Assembly: GCA_027487485.1 (NCBI GenBank)
Contig: JAIYDN010000107.1
Span: forward strand, 62,001 to 126,000
DNA: 64,000 bases
Direction of reading: 5' to 3'
From: Planctomycetaceae bacterium
GTDB taxonomy: Bacteria > Planctomycetota > Planctomycetia > Pirellulales > Pirellulaceae
The translations under genes were made by a program, and so were the position numbers. This document shows positions 52,302-61,291 of this stretch, one piece after another (the first letter of the stretch is position 1; the number at the start of each line of letters is the position of its first letter). The notes beneath the pieces were generated by a model. The model had not been told where the DNA came from, did no database searches, and was given only the letters and a program-made list of their open reading frames with translations.

Positions 52302-54094
52302 CGTCTTGCTCCTGTCGCGCTAGCACGCCCGTCGCGAGCAATATCGATTTCCGATAGCAATAACCTCATGGTTTTCGCCTCTCCGGATATCGCCACGGGG
52401 ATTCCTAATTTAGCGAGGTTGCGCTTTAACGGTGCCATCCATTCGTGAAGCCGCAAGTGCTCGGCCTCTCGCCGTAAATCTGATGCGCTAAGGATTCTGC
52501 CTTCCAACGTGAACGGCTTTGGCCGAACAAACGTCGGCGATGGAATGACGACAGCCACCCGATGATGTTTGGCTTTGGCGATTTTCAGTGCTTCGAAAAA
52601 GTCGCTTCGATGGAATTGCATTCCTGTAAGTTCTGTTATCACAGCAAACACTTCGTTGTCGCGAGCTCGGCCGACAGCCGACTGAATCGCTTTCGCGAGC
52701 AGATTGGATCGAGCCGACGATCGCAACCACGACGTATCGGTCGATGAGATCATGGGTGCCATCCATGGAGACCCACATTCGCTTAGAAACCGAGCGAGGT
52801 ATTTTGCCAACAAAGGAGCGTTCCAGTTCAATTCCACTTGAGTGATCGGCGAAAGGTCGTAGAGTTCAGCCATCACAGCCGCCAGCTGAGTTCTTTGGCG
52901 AGTCGCTCGTGTGATTAGGAACGAGAACGAGGATATGGAGATCGGGTTGATTTGTGGATCTAGCAACTCTGGAAAGCGTTCGTTGCAAATTGCATAGGCA
53001 GTTTCCAGGAGCGCGACCGAAGCCTGGGTTTGACTGGGGCAAGAATTTGTGGCGAATTTGGCCATTCCCTGCATCTGCTGATAAAAGCCCTTGGTACCTG
53101 TTGTGGCGGGAATGTGCTGCGTTTCTGTATCGCCGATAAGATACGATCCAACGGCATCACCGGCATGAACGACCGAATGCGCCAAAGTGGCTGCAACGCT
53201 GGTGATCTGATCGATCAATCGAAGTCCAAAACCACCGACCCGAGTGCTCGCGGTTCCATCCAAAATCAACTGCACTCGCACGGGCACTTCGGATTCATAC
53301 TGACGCGCCATCAGTTTCTCGCGCCGGGCGGATGCTTTCCAAGCGATAGACTTAGGTGGATCGCCATCAACGTACTCACGCAGCTCCAGCAGCTCAAAGC
53401 CGATACCCGGCCTTTGGTAGCGATGAAGCCCTTGTCGTGGAATCACGCTCAAATTCTTGAGAATGGGAGTCATGTCCTTCAAGGGTATAAAGTTAGGCAG
53501 AACCAAAAAGGACTGCGAGGCTTCAACGAATACTTCTTTGCGGAAAAACTTCCATGGATCGTGAAATTCGATTCGAACACCTGGCATGACCAGCTCCCCA
53601 GCACCTAACGCATGTGCATCGTAGGCAACTCGGATTAGGTTCTGCGGTTTTTGAACGCGTATTTCGTTGGCCTTCACGCTCTCCTGTTCGATGAACACTA
53701 AGTTTCTCAGTGGGCGCCAAAGGGAAGCCAGCCACGGCGGCGTGCTTGGTCCTGGATTCGATGGTGTTGGATCAAGTTGTAGATTTTCGGGAAGCACATC
53801 CCGTATTCGTTGAGCCGTTCGGAAAACACTGTCTTGGCATTCCAATACCAATTCAATTTCGGCTTTCCGGTTAGCCCATAAGATTCCTGTCGATTGCTCG
53901 CGACCGTTGACTTTACGCACAACGCGCAACGCTTCAAGCTCGCGTGCTGAAAACCAAAGAAACGAAATCCAGCTCCAAACAATCCAAACCAAAACGGAAA
54001 GGCAAAGAGTGGCAATGGTAGTTTGGCCTCGAGCCATGGAGATGCCAAGTCCAGCCAGAGCAATCAACGCCAGGAATCGTGCTCGATTGGTCAC
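52298..54094 (-). CDS. DUF58 domain protein
   Basis: A 598-residue protein. Two N-terminal hydrophobic helices (LALIALAGLGISMARG, TLCLSVLVWIVWSWISFLW) are followed by a beta domain and the DUF58 signature ELREYVDGDPPKSIAWKASA with KLMARQYESE. DUF58 is fused to a VWA-like fold (VRVQLILDGTASTRVGGFGL) whose MIDAS is incomplete: DGTAS instead of DxSxS. It is the standard partner of MoxR ATPases. Both neighbours overlap by 4 bp. Confidence 0.9.
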   Translation of the reverse strand: MTNRARFLALIALAGLGISMARGQTTIATLCLSVLVWIVWSWISFLWFSARELEALRVVRKVNGREQSTGILWANRKAEIELVLECQDSVFRTAQRIRDVLPENLQLDPTPSNPGPSTPPWLASLWRPLRNLVFIEQESVKANEIRVQKPQNLIRVAYDAHALGAGELVMPGVRIEFHDPWKFFRKEVFVEASQSFLVLPNFIPLKDMTPILKNLSVIPRQGLHRYQRPGIGFELLELREYVDGDPPKSIAWKASARREKLMARQYESEVPVRVQLILDGTASTRVGGFGLRLIDQITSVAATLAHSVVHAGDAVGSYLIGDTETQHIPATTGTKGFYQQMQGMAKFATNSCPSQTQASVALLETAYAICNERFPELLDPQINPISISSFSFLITRATRQRTQLAAVMAELYDLSPITQVELNWNAPLLAKYLARFLSECGSPWMAPMISSTDTSWLRSSARSNLLAKAIQSAVGRARDNEVFAVITELTGMQFHRSDFFEALKIAKAKHHRVAVVIPSPTFVRPKPFTLEGRILSASDLRREAEHLRLHEWMAPLKRNLAKLGIPVAISGEAKTMRLLLSEIDIARDGRASATGARR

Positions 54095-55074
54095 AGCTTT
54101 GGTGACCCTGATTGTGAATCCACAATGACAGGAACTTGTTGGATCAACTGCTGAACAATTGCTTCCACCGATTGACCATCCATCTCGGATTCTGGCCGAA
54201 GGATCAAACGATGCCCCAGCACGGGCAACGCGACAGCTTGTATATCTTCATGAGTCATGAACTCACGTCCTTGGATCAGCGCTCGAACCCGTGACGCTTT
54301 CATCAAGTAGATTGCAGCTCGCGGGCTGGCCCCTAGCAAAAGATCCGGATGAGTTCGACTGCGGCGAACCAAGTCAATGATGTAGCCTTTCAATTCCTGG
54401 ATGCAAAAAACAGAATCGACCATTCTTTGAATCATGATCAATTCTTCGGCGTTGGAAATCGGAAGTGTCTTGCCGGTAGGTTTGCTATGAAGATCGAGCA
54501 TCGCGATTTCTTGATCGCGTGAAGGGTAGCCTACTTGGATGCGAAACAGGAAGCGATCCAATTGAGCTTCAGGCAAACGATAGACCCCTTCTTGTTCAAT
54601 CGGGTTTTGGGTCGCAAGAACCATGAAGGGCTCAGGCAAGGGAAGGGTTTTCCCTTCGATCGTGACTTGACGCTCTTGCATCGCCTCGAGCAGCGACGAT
54701 TGCGTTCGTGCGGGAGCACGGTTGAGCTCATCTGCAAGGAGAAGTTGGCAGAAGACAGGCCCTTTTCGCATCACGAAGTTGCTGGTCTGTCGGTCTAGGA
54801 CTTGCGTTCCTGTCACGTCCGAAGGAAGCAAATCGGGAGTGAACTGGATTCTTTCGAAATGAATTCCCAAGGCCATCGAAAAGGTCCGGCAAAGCGTGGT
54901 CTTTGCCGTGCCAGGAACTCCTTCCAAAAGCACATGCCCGCCTGCCAGCAGCGCGATCAAAAGCTGGTCGGTAACATGCCCTAGGCCTACAACCACTCGC
55001 TCGATCGAATCCTGAGTGCGCTTGCGAAGTTCTTTAACGCGTTGAGCGATTTCGCCCGAATTTGCTGCTTGCAC
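54091..55074 (-). CDS. MoxR-family AAA+ ATPase
   Basis: A 327-residue ATPase. Walker A is EGVPGTAKTTLCRT (residues about 51-64), Walker B LLLADELNRAPARTQ, sensor 1 FMVLATQNPIEQEG, and a C-terminal lid with LGASPRAAIYLMKASR. MoxR proteins act as chaperones that load cofactors or remodel protein complexes, usually with VWA proteins such as the DUF58 protein encoded next. A 4-bp overlap couples them. Confidence 0.95.
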   Translation of the reverse strand: MQAANSGEIAQRVKELRKRTQDSIERVVVGLGHVTDQLLIALLAGGHVLLEGVPGTAKTTLCRTFSMALGIHFERIQFTPDLLPSDVTGTQVLDRQTSNFVMRKGPVFCQLLLADELNRAPARTQSSLLEAMQERQVTIEGKTLPLPEPFMVLATQNPIEQEGVYRLPEAQLDRFLFRIQVGYPSRDQEIAMLDLHSKPTGKTLPISNAEELIMIQRMVDSVFCIQELKGYIIDLVRRSRTHPDLLLGASPRAAIYLMKASRVRALIQGREFMTHEDIQAVALPVLGHRLILRPESEMDGQSVEAIVQQLIQQVPVIVDSQSGSPKL

Positions 55075-55128
55075 AGATTGTGTTTCTAGTTAAACGTTGG
55101 TGTCGTTGAAAGCCATCGTCTGCAAATT

Positions 55129-56310
55129 CTAATGGAAGTCAACTGAATGAAAACAGGCATGGTCCCGTGAACTCGAATTGGCCTGAATCCCCAACAGCAT
55201 ATCGCCAAGCGCCCTGCCATACCACTGTCGGTAGCCAAGGTAGCTGGTTGTCAGTCGAGGATTGATTTCAATCGGCACCCACTGAGTCCAGTCATGGGTG
55301 CCATCAGGAATTAAAAAATCGATCCCTATCCAGCCGGAAGGCTTGCCAGGAATCGCGTTCAGGACTCGATTGGCAAACCGCTCTAGCTGCTGAAGCGTGG
55401 TGTCGTCTAGCGGGCCGAAACCACCTGTGTATTGAACATTGGAGACGGATGCGTCGTCCTTGCATGGCAAATGTTCGATGCGTTGCGCAACGGATCCAAG
55501 TATCCAATGGGACGGTCCGGCAAGGACAGCAAGGCTCCGAGCGCTCCCTGCCAGCCACGGCTGCACGATCCAGCTTTCCCAATGCTGGGCCCGTTCTTCC
55601 AAGCTCCAAGCGGAGTCCTCAGTTCTTTGGGTGGCTTCGTTGGGCTGGGTGACTTGTGGGTTGGAACGACACCATGTTGTAAGAGATCGGTCGTTTTCGA
55701 ATCGCTTCATATCAGCGCACCCTGCACCGTCGCGTCGCTTCAGGACCAATCCATCTGGACTTGCATTAGCGAAACTAGTCTGTTCGACCGGGGGGGATTG
55801 TAAGAAAGACGTTAGAGTTTGCGTGGAAGGATGAGGAAGATTCGCATCCAACATTGCTTCCGCAAACAATAGCTTGTCGGAGGTTGCTTTCAAGAACAAT
55901 GCATCCGGCGCAAGTACGATAGCTCCGTGTTCGCGCAAGTAACTGACCGTGATCGCCAGAAGATTATCGATTTCAGGCGCGATCACGATCGTGATTTCAG
56001 CAGGAATCGCAACTTGCCGCCATTGCGAAAGCCAATCGACGCGATTGCTGCAGACAAAATCATCGAATGGTGTTAAAGCACAAGTTGGATCTTGCTTCGA
56101 ATGGACAAGCTCCTGATCTAAGCAAGTAAAAACTTGATGACCGCATTGCTGAAGATCGCTCGCAAGAGCATGCAGCATTGCCCAGCCTTCACGAAGCAGG
56201 GCTTGCGCGATCTCGCTTATTTCCGATTCACCAGCGGATTCAGAGTTGGGAATTCCGATAAGCTCGTGGATGCCGCCACCGCTCAGAAGCTCAAGAACCG
56301 CTACCTTCAC
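55129..56310 (-). CDS. ATP-grasp ligase, possibly MfnD-like
   Basis: A 393-residue protein. It begins MKVAVLELLSGGGIHELIG, then has KATSDKLLFAEAMLDANLPH, the ATP-binding GLVLKRRDGAGCADMKRF, VQPWLAGSARSLAVLAG and the metal site WVPIEINPRLTTSYLGY. This order is ATP-grasp, and the N-terminal GGG start recalls tyramine-glutamate ligase MfnD of methanofuran synthesis. Planctomycetes are known to carry H4MPT/methanofuran C1 genes, which makes this plausible but unproven. It overlaps the secreted gene at 56307 by 4 bp, and MoxR follows after 54 bp. Confidence 0.75.
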   Translation of the reverse strand: MKVAVLELLSGGGIHELIGIPNSESAGESEISEIAQALLREGWAMLHALASDLQQCGHQVFTCLDQELVHSKQDPTCALTPFDDFVCSNRVDWLSQWRQVAIPAEITIVIAPEIDNLLAITVSYLREHGAIVLAPDALFLKATSDKLLFAEAMLDANLPHPSTQTLTSFLQSPPVEQTSFANASPDGLVLKRRDGAGCADMKRFENDRSLTTWCRSNPQVTQPNEATQRTEDSAWSLEERAQHWESWIVQPWLAGSARSLAVLAGPSHWILGSVAQRIEHLPCKDDASVSNVQYTGGFGPLDDTTLQQLERFANRVLNAIPGKPSGWIGIDFLIPDGTHDWTQWVPIEINPRLTTSYLGYRQWYGRALGDMLLGIQANSSSRDHACFHSVDFH

Positions 56311-57509
56311 CAGTCACGCCGCAAATCAAGATTGGTATCTGCGAACTTTTCCGCATACCACTGCCGCCACTTTTGCTTGTCGAAACCAAAGTTTTCGCCA
56401 GTCAGCTGAGTTAAGGTGGCAAGTATCGGTTCGTGATTGTATGGGGTCTTTGTCGTGATAACGCTCGGGGTCGATGCAGAAACACCGCCATCGTTCGTAA
56501 CGGTATTCGTTTGACCTACGGCTTGAGTGCGAACAATGGTTGATTGGAGGGTATTGATCAGTTGGTAAATGCAGCGAGCATCGGCGATGCCATTGAGATT
56601 GCTTCCGGCTCGATCTTTGGTTTTCACCTCTTTGGATCCCAGGGCACTCAAGAATGCCAGAATAGCAAGCTCTTGAGACTGCTCGGTCCGCATCAGCAAT
56701 TCGATCGATCGGTCTACGATGGTTTGATTGGTAGAATTCATGGCAAGATCGATCAAGCTGGCGGACGCAGTTGTTCCGGGCATTTGTTCAAGCACTTGCA
56801 TGTAGAACTCTCCATTCCTACCTTGGTCTAGCTCTTTCTTGAGCTTCGAAACAATAAGATCGATAGCGAGAGGGTCGTTGAGATTTCTGAGGAACTCGGT
56901 GGCTTGCCTGCCTGTTTTCGGATTTCCAAGGTTCTTTAATTCGCGTTCAATTTTTTTGTTGATTTCTACCTTCGCTAATTTTTGCTTTTGTTCGACTTCG
57001 ACGATGGCTCTGGCTTGCGGGGTTGTCCATCCTCTCGCCTCGTACTTCTTGACCAAGCCGAGACTTTTCTGGATTCGATCGCCATGAAGCCAGTTACCGT
57101 ACTTGTCGGGGCGGTATCCTAACGCTGCCCAAGATTGCTTGTCTGCAGGGTCCAGCTCCACAATGCGTTCGTAATGAGCATCGGCGAGGAGTTTTTGATT
57201 ATTGGCGATGCATTCTTTGACAGCCTCGCGATGCGCTTCAATTGAATCATCCTTGGCAGCTACCGATTCGATGTATTGTTTTTCTCGATCGCCGATTCGT
57301 GTTGACTTGGAAGAGAATTTATTCTTCGGCAACTCGATCTCAATACCGTCGGTTGTCTCGATTCTCCAAATCTCTGCATTGCGATCATTCAACAACTTGC
57401 CCGAAAAGCTTCCGCCACCGATCAGCTCGAACGTGTCCGCGGTTGCCAAACCAGAAAGGGCGAGAACGGAACTAATAGCGAAACAAGAAACAAATTGGTG
57501 AGAACGCAT
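56307..57509 (-). CDS. Secreted helical-repeat protein
   Basis: A 400-residue protein with signal peptide MRSHQFVSCFAISSVLALSG (cleavage after LATA). The mature start is a beta domain (DTFELIGGGSFSGKLLNDRN, GIEIELPKNKF). A TPR/HEAT-like helical part follows (CIANNQKLLADAHYERIVEL, NSTNQTIVDRSIELLMRTEQ). The C-terminus, LTQLTGENFGFDKQKWRQWY, has the form that closes HEAT-type secreted proteins in planctomycetes. It heads the run into the ATP-grasp gene. Function unknown. Confidence 0.75.
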   Translation of the reverse strand: MRSHQFVSCFAISSVLALSGLATADTFELIGGGSFSGKLLNDRNAEIWRIETTDGIEIELPKNKFSSKSTRIGDREKQYIESVAAKDDSIEAHREAVKECIANNQKLLADAHYERIVELDPADKQSWAALGYRPDKYGNWLHGDRIQKSLGLVKKYEARGWTTPQARAIVEVEQKQKLAKVEINKKIERELKNLGNPKTGRQATEFLRNLNDPLAIDLIVSKLKKELDQGRNGEFYMQVLEQMPGTTASASLIDLAMNSTNQTIVDRSIELLMRTEQSQELAILAFLSALGSKEVKTKDRAGSNLNGIADARCIYQLINTLQSTIVRTQAVGQTNTVTNDGGVSASTPSVITTKTPYNHEPILATLTQLTGENFGFDKQKWRQWYAEKFADTNLDLRRDW

Positions 57510-57584
57510 TGCAAACGCCTGCCGAAGTAGGAGTGGAACGTTGGCCCGTCAAGACGCTGTTCTTATTGTAGCTCAACTGGCGAC

Positions 57585-60203
57585 TTAAATTCCAGAGTTA
57601 TTCCAGGTCGCCAAATAAGCGTCCAGGCCGCCCAAGTGGGGTAATTCGCTCGGCCCGATTGCCAGTTCATGGCTAGGCTTTTTGGGCCCCATGACCGAAT
57701 CGTTCGAAGAGGGTGGAGCCGAAGCGGCTGCCTTTGCAATATCGAGAATGGACGAGCTGTATTCACCCGCTGGGGCGCAGGAGGCGCAAGCTGGGCAGTT
57801 GCAACGGTCCGGGCCGATATCTTGTCGCCGACTGCGTTCGTTCGAATTGCTGACGATCCAGCTGGTAGGCTGATTTGCATTCACGTCGAGGACGAACGAA
57901 GGAAATGAGGAGATGCCATGCTGCTCAGAGCTATTGTCTCCATTCGTAGGAACGGTTGTGGAAGCTCGGTTTTCCCCTTCACCCGAGCCACGCCGGTTGA
58001 TGTAGTTGATGACCTGAAGAATATCCAGGGGAGAAATCGCTCTATCCCCGTTGACATCAAAATAGGGCGCATTAACAAGCCCTGAACCGTCCAGCGATCT
58101 CGCTTGATTCGCGTTGATCTCGTTGATCAAAATCAAGGCATCCAAAGGCTCGACGCTACCGGAGGCATTTACGTCTTCTGGTAGGTTTGAATTTTGCCAA
58201 GGACTAGGTAATCGATGCAGGCCGAAGTCGACATGCGAAATAGTGTCGCCGGCGTTCAAGATCACGGTCTGAATCCCGCTGGAGCCGTTGGAAGGAATGA
58301 CTGCTTGAGTTTCGGGCAGGACGACCAAGCGATACGAACCAGCCGGAAGGTTGGGCAAGGCATAGCTTCCGTCGCTGGCTGTTCTAGCCGAGCTGCGTGG
58401 ACCGAATCGCAAATTATCGAGCTTAACAGAAGAGTCGTTGATTCCGCGGACAATGACCGAAGCAATCTGAGCTGTGTCGGTGCCAATTTCCAAAGTCAGC
58501 TTTTGTGCATTGATCATCCCTTTTTGTTCTGTGCGTTTGATCAACGATCCATCGGCGGCGAATGCCTCAACGCGAACATCGGTATTGTCCGCGATAGCTA
58601 TTGCATCGATGGAAACAAACGAGGTTGGGCTATCGAATCGAACTCGCAACTGTCGGTTGGTGCTGTGGAATGCTTCGACATAGCTTCCCGCCGAACGCGA
58701 GAAAGGCCGAAAAATCCTAGTCCCAGTCGACGCGTTGGCATCATTGAAAATACCGATGCTTCCTGAGGCATCGGGTCCGACGACATCCAATCTTACGCCT
58801 GCGGTTTGATTGCTGAAGAAGCCAATACCAAAATCATCTGGCTCAACGATGCGTTGCAAATTGATTGGCAAGGAGTTGTCATCGACGATTGTGACCGATG
58901 CACCCACATAACCCGATTCGTTTGCGTCCCAAATGTTGTCGTTGTCAAGGTCGTTCCACACGAACCCTTGTATTCCAGGTTGAGCGGTGGTGTCCGGAAG
59001 ATTGCCTAAAGTTCCTTCAAACACATTACTGGTGATCCCGATACGAGGATCGATCGCACGAATCTCAATGCGTTGTTGACCGGAGCTTACCGGAATGGAA
59101 ATGTCGATGTCGACTTGATATCGATTGGGAGTTATCGCAGTTGTCCATGGCCCGTTGTCGATTCGGTACTCAATTCGACCGATTCTGTTGAGGGTGATGT
59201 CATTTTGAGTACCGGAACTATTCCGATTGGGAAGAGTTTGTGGTGATGCTTTACCAACAAAACGATAGAACCCACTCAACGAGTTGAGCCGCCCTGTGCC
59301 CTCGAGCTTCAGCGGAACATCCAATAAATCAAAGATGCCATCATTGTCAGAATCCACCCAACCAATTTGAGCGAGTGTCGCATCGGCTGACACCAGCGAA
59401 GCATAGGCTGCTTGCAGGTTGGATCCTGCGGACATGATGCTTAATTCTTGCTGAAAATTGGGGTCCGGATTCCTATCGATCGCATTCGTGTTTTGGGCGT
59501 TATAGTATCCACGTCGCTCGCTGTACTCACCACCGCCAACATATTCATCGCGAGCCCAAAACAAGTGGCCCGTTTCGTGTGCAAAGGTGGAGGCGGGACG
59601 TGTCGAGGGAACAACTTGAAACAACCCTCCCGCGAAAGCGAAAGCACGTGCGAAAGAACCGCCCGGAGCGAAGCTTCCATCACCATCATTGACGGAATTG
59701 ACAACGAAAATCGTGAAGGACCAATCGGTCCCTAGTTTTGCACGCTGTGCGTTGTTGAAGTCTCGAACATTGGATTCTAGATTAGGACTGGCGGAGTAGC
59801 CCACGTCCGAAAGAAAGTCGCTTACCCAAAGAGAGTACGCGTTCGAGCTTCGAAAGATCGGCTCGTAAGGAGTCGGATGTGGTTGAGTTGCATACGTGGT
59901 ATCAATGACCCATTCCAAGGTGTGAACGGAGCTCTTCGTCGCGAGCAAATCCGTCCACCAATTTAAACCCTGCCGAATATTGTTCAGTACTGCCGTCGTG
60001 TGGCTGCTCGTCCAGTTCTCTGTGCTTTCATCGATGGTTCCATCGCTCTCTAGGAAGACAGGAGTGACGGCGACCCTGCCAAGCATGAACTCACCCGTGT
60101 CTTCCGCTTCCGCGCCGAAGGGAAGCGTGGCCATGACACGACGATCCTCGAGCATTTCCATGCCGAGCTTTCGGGTCCGCTTTTTTGGGTTCGGGCTGGC
60201 CAT
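57585..60203 (-). CDS. Giant secreted metalloprotease-like protein with SdrD-B-like and dockerin modules
   Basis: An 872-residue protein from the ATG at 60203 (MASPNPKKRTRKLGMEMLED). The N-terminus holds the planctomycete sorting signature EMLEDRRVMA. A metallopeptidase-like domain has TFAHETGHLFWARDEY (HExxH plus downstream residues). Next come a beta region, an SdrD-B-like unit (IQGFVWNDLDNDNIWDANES), a further beta domain, and two dockerin-type Ca loops (DVNASGSVEPLDALILINEI and DVNGDRAISPLDILQVINYI). The end is Cys-rich (CNCPACASC) and not explained. Likely exported and bound to cell-surface partners. Confidence 0.85.
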   Translation of the reverse strand: MASPNPKKRTRKLGMEMLEDRRVMATLPFGAEAEDTGEFMLGRVAVTPVFLESDGTIDESTENWTSSHTTAVLNNIRQGLNWWTDLLATKSSVHTLEWVIDTTYATQPHPTPYEPIFRSSNAYSLWVSDFLSDVGYSASPNLESNVRDFNNAQRAKLGTDWSFTIFVVNSVNDGDGSFAPGGSFARAFAFAGGLFQVVPSTRPASTFAHETGHLFWARDEYVGGGEYSERRGYYNAQNTNAIDRNPDPNFQQELSIMSAGSNLQAAYASLVSADATLAQIGWVDSDNDGIFDLLDVPLKLEGTGRLNSLSGFYRFVGKASPQTLPNRNSSGTQNDITLNRIGRIEYRIDNGPWTTAITPNRYQVDIDISIPVSSGQQRIEIRAIDPRIGITSNVFEGTLGNLPDTTAQPGIQGFVWNDLDNDNIWDANESGYVGASVTIVDDNSLPINLQRIVEPDDFGIGFFSNQTAGVRLDVVGPDASGSIGIFNDANASTGTRIFRPFSRSAGSYVEAFHSTNRQLRVRFDSPTSFVSIDAIAIADNTDVRVEAFAADGSLIKRTEQKGMINAQKLTLEIGTDTAQIASVIVRGINDSSVKLDNLRFGPRSSARTASDGSYALPNLPAGSYRLVVLPETQAVIPSNGSSGIQTVILNAGDTISHVDFGLHRLPSPWQNSNLPEDVNASGSVEPLDALILINEINANQARSLDGSGLVNAPYFDVNGDRAISPLDILQVINYINRRGSGEGENRASTTVPTNGDNSSEQHGISSFPSFVLDVNANQPTSWIVSNSNERSRRQDIGPDRCNCPACASCAPAGEYSSSILDIAKAAASAPPSSNDSVMGPKKPSHELAIGPSELPHLGGLDAYLATWNNSGI

Positions 60204-60218
60204 TACTTGGTTTTGCAA

Positions 60219-60430
60219 AAATACGAAGCACGGATCACAACGTCCTTTAGATGGTACTACGCGGGAAAGATTCCCGACCCGGACTAATCATTTTCCGACT
60301 TTTCTTAGGGCGGAGAGTTTGCAATCGGCACAGGTTTTGCCGATTGTAGGGGACCTTTTTCTGAAAAAAGAAAAGCAGCCGCACGCCAAGCACTACCCAG
60401 CTTCACCTCACTCGCACAGCGAAGCAACCG
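60219..60430. other. Intergenic hairpin
   Basis: AATCGGCA (60323..60330) and TGCCGATT (60338..60345) form a perfect 8-bp hairpin with a seven-base loop, followed by GTAGGGGACCTTTTT on the plus strand. On the minus strand it lies 86 bp past the CPBP gene stop and could end that transcript, though no T run follows on that strand. Nothing else is visible in the stretch. Confidence 0.45.
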
Positions 60431-61189
60431 TTATTGAAATAGGAGTAAATACCCGACAGCAAAAATCGCGGCATCCACCATTGCATGGCTCAACCAGCCC
60501 GGAGCAAGTTTTCCGTAGCGAACCAACAACGCAGCCCAAATCGCGCCCCCTACCGCTACTCCCAGGGCGCACAAGTAAGTCCATACCGACCCATATCCAA
60601 AGTATTTTGCAAGCACAATGATGTGATGGGACATAAAACCCAAACTGGAACACACCATCGAAATCGGCATCGAGAAGTGCTCCTTCATCCCCTGAAACAC
60701 GAACCCTCGCCAATACAGCTCTTCAAAACCCGAATGCAGGACTGCATAGAAGATTGCAATCCCAAGTAAGACCATTGGCGAGTCCGCTCCGAGCCCTTGA
60801 AGCTTTTGCTTTGCGGCGATTTTCACCGGCTCCATCACACCCAGGGGCATGAAAATAAACTGATACGCCGCCAGGATCGAAACACTCACGACCAGTCCGG
60901 TCAGAAACCCAGCCAACATCCCGGCGTTTTTCCTCGGCTCCGTTTTTGCCGCGCCGTCGGTGAGGCCGTTGGCATCACTGCCGTTGAGGCTATTGGCAGC
61001 ACCGCCGGTGATTAGGTCGCGCCGAGCCCGATCACGCCAAACCAACAAAGCCGCACCAAGAATCAGGAATTGAAACAGCTTGGCAGCAAAATACGCCCCT
61101 TTTTGAAGGAACGGGGATGCATTGGATAGCAGATCAAAATAGATATAAGTGCTGATCGTGGGGAATGAAATTCCGAGTAGCACAAGCAA
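60431..61189 (-). CDS. CPBP-family intramembrane protease
   Basis: A 252-residue membrane protein with six or so helices. The CPBP/CAAX-protease motifs are present: EExxxR in SGFEELYWRGFVFQGM, FxxxH in SLGFMSHHIIVL, and the last HxxxD in GWLSHAMVDAAIFAVG. Such enzymes cut near or in membranes; in bacteria some give bacteriocin immunity. The start shown is TTG at 61189; the frame stays open upstream without an ATG, so a few more residues are possible. It is divergent from thiO. Confidence 0.83.
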   Translation of the reverse strand: MLVLLGISFPTISTYIYFDLLSNASPFLQKGAYFAAKLFQFLILGAALLVWRDRARRDLITGGAANSLNGSDANGLTDGAAKTEPRKNAGMLAGFLTGLVVSVSILAAYQFIFMPLGVMEPVKIAAKQKLQGLGADSPMVLLGIAIFYAVLHSGFEELYWRGFVFQGMKEHFSMPISMVCSSLGFMSHHIIVLAKYFGYGSVWTYLCALGVAVGGAIWAALLVRYGKLAPGWLSHAMVDAAIFAVGYLLLFQ

Positions 61190-61291
61190 AAGAGGAAATC
61201 GGCTTGAACAGAACCATCGACCTTCGGGCCCGATGCTTGAATCTGGTTGTTGCGTTATAATGCTGCTCCCTTTTGATGCAAAGCGCCGCCC

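Noticed and set aside
53030-53608. Plus-strand frame of 192 residues
   Set aside because: It lies wholly inside the DUF58 gene on the opposite strand and shows no family motif.
60326-60340. CGGCAC-N5-TTGC, a sigma-54-like match on the plus strand
   Set aside because: No gene follows on that strand for nearly 1 kb, and the bases are part of a hairpin stem.
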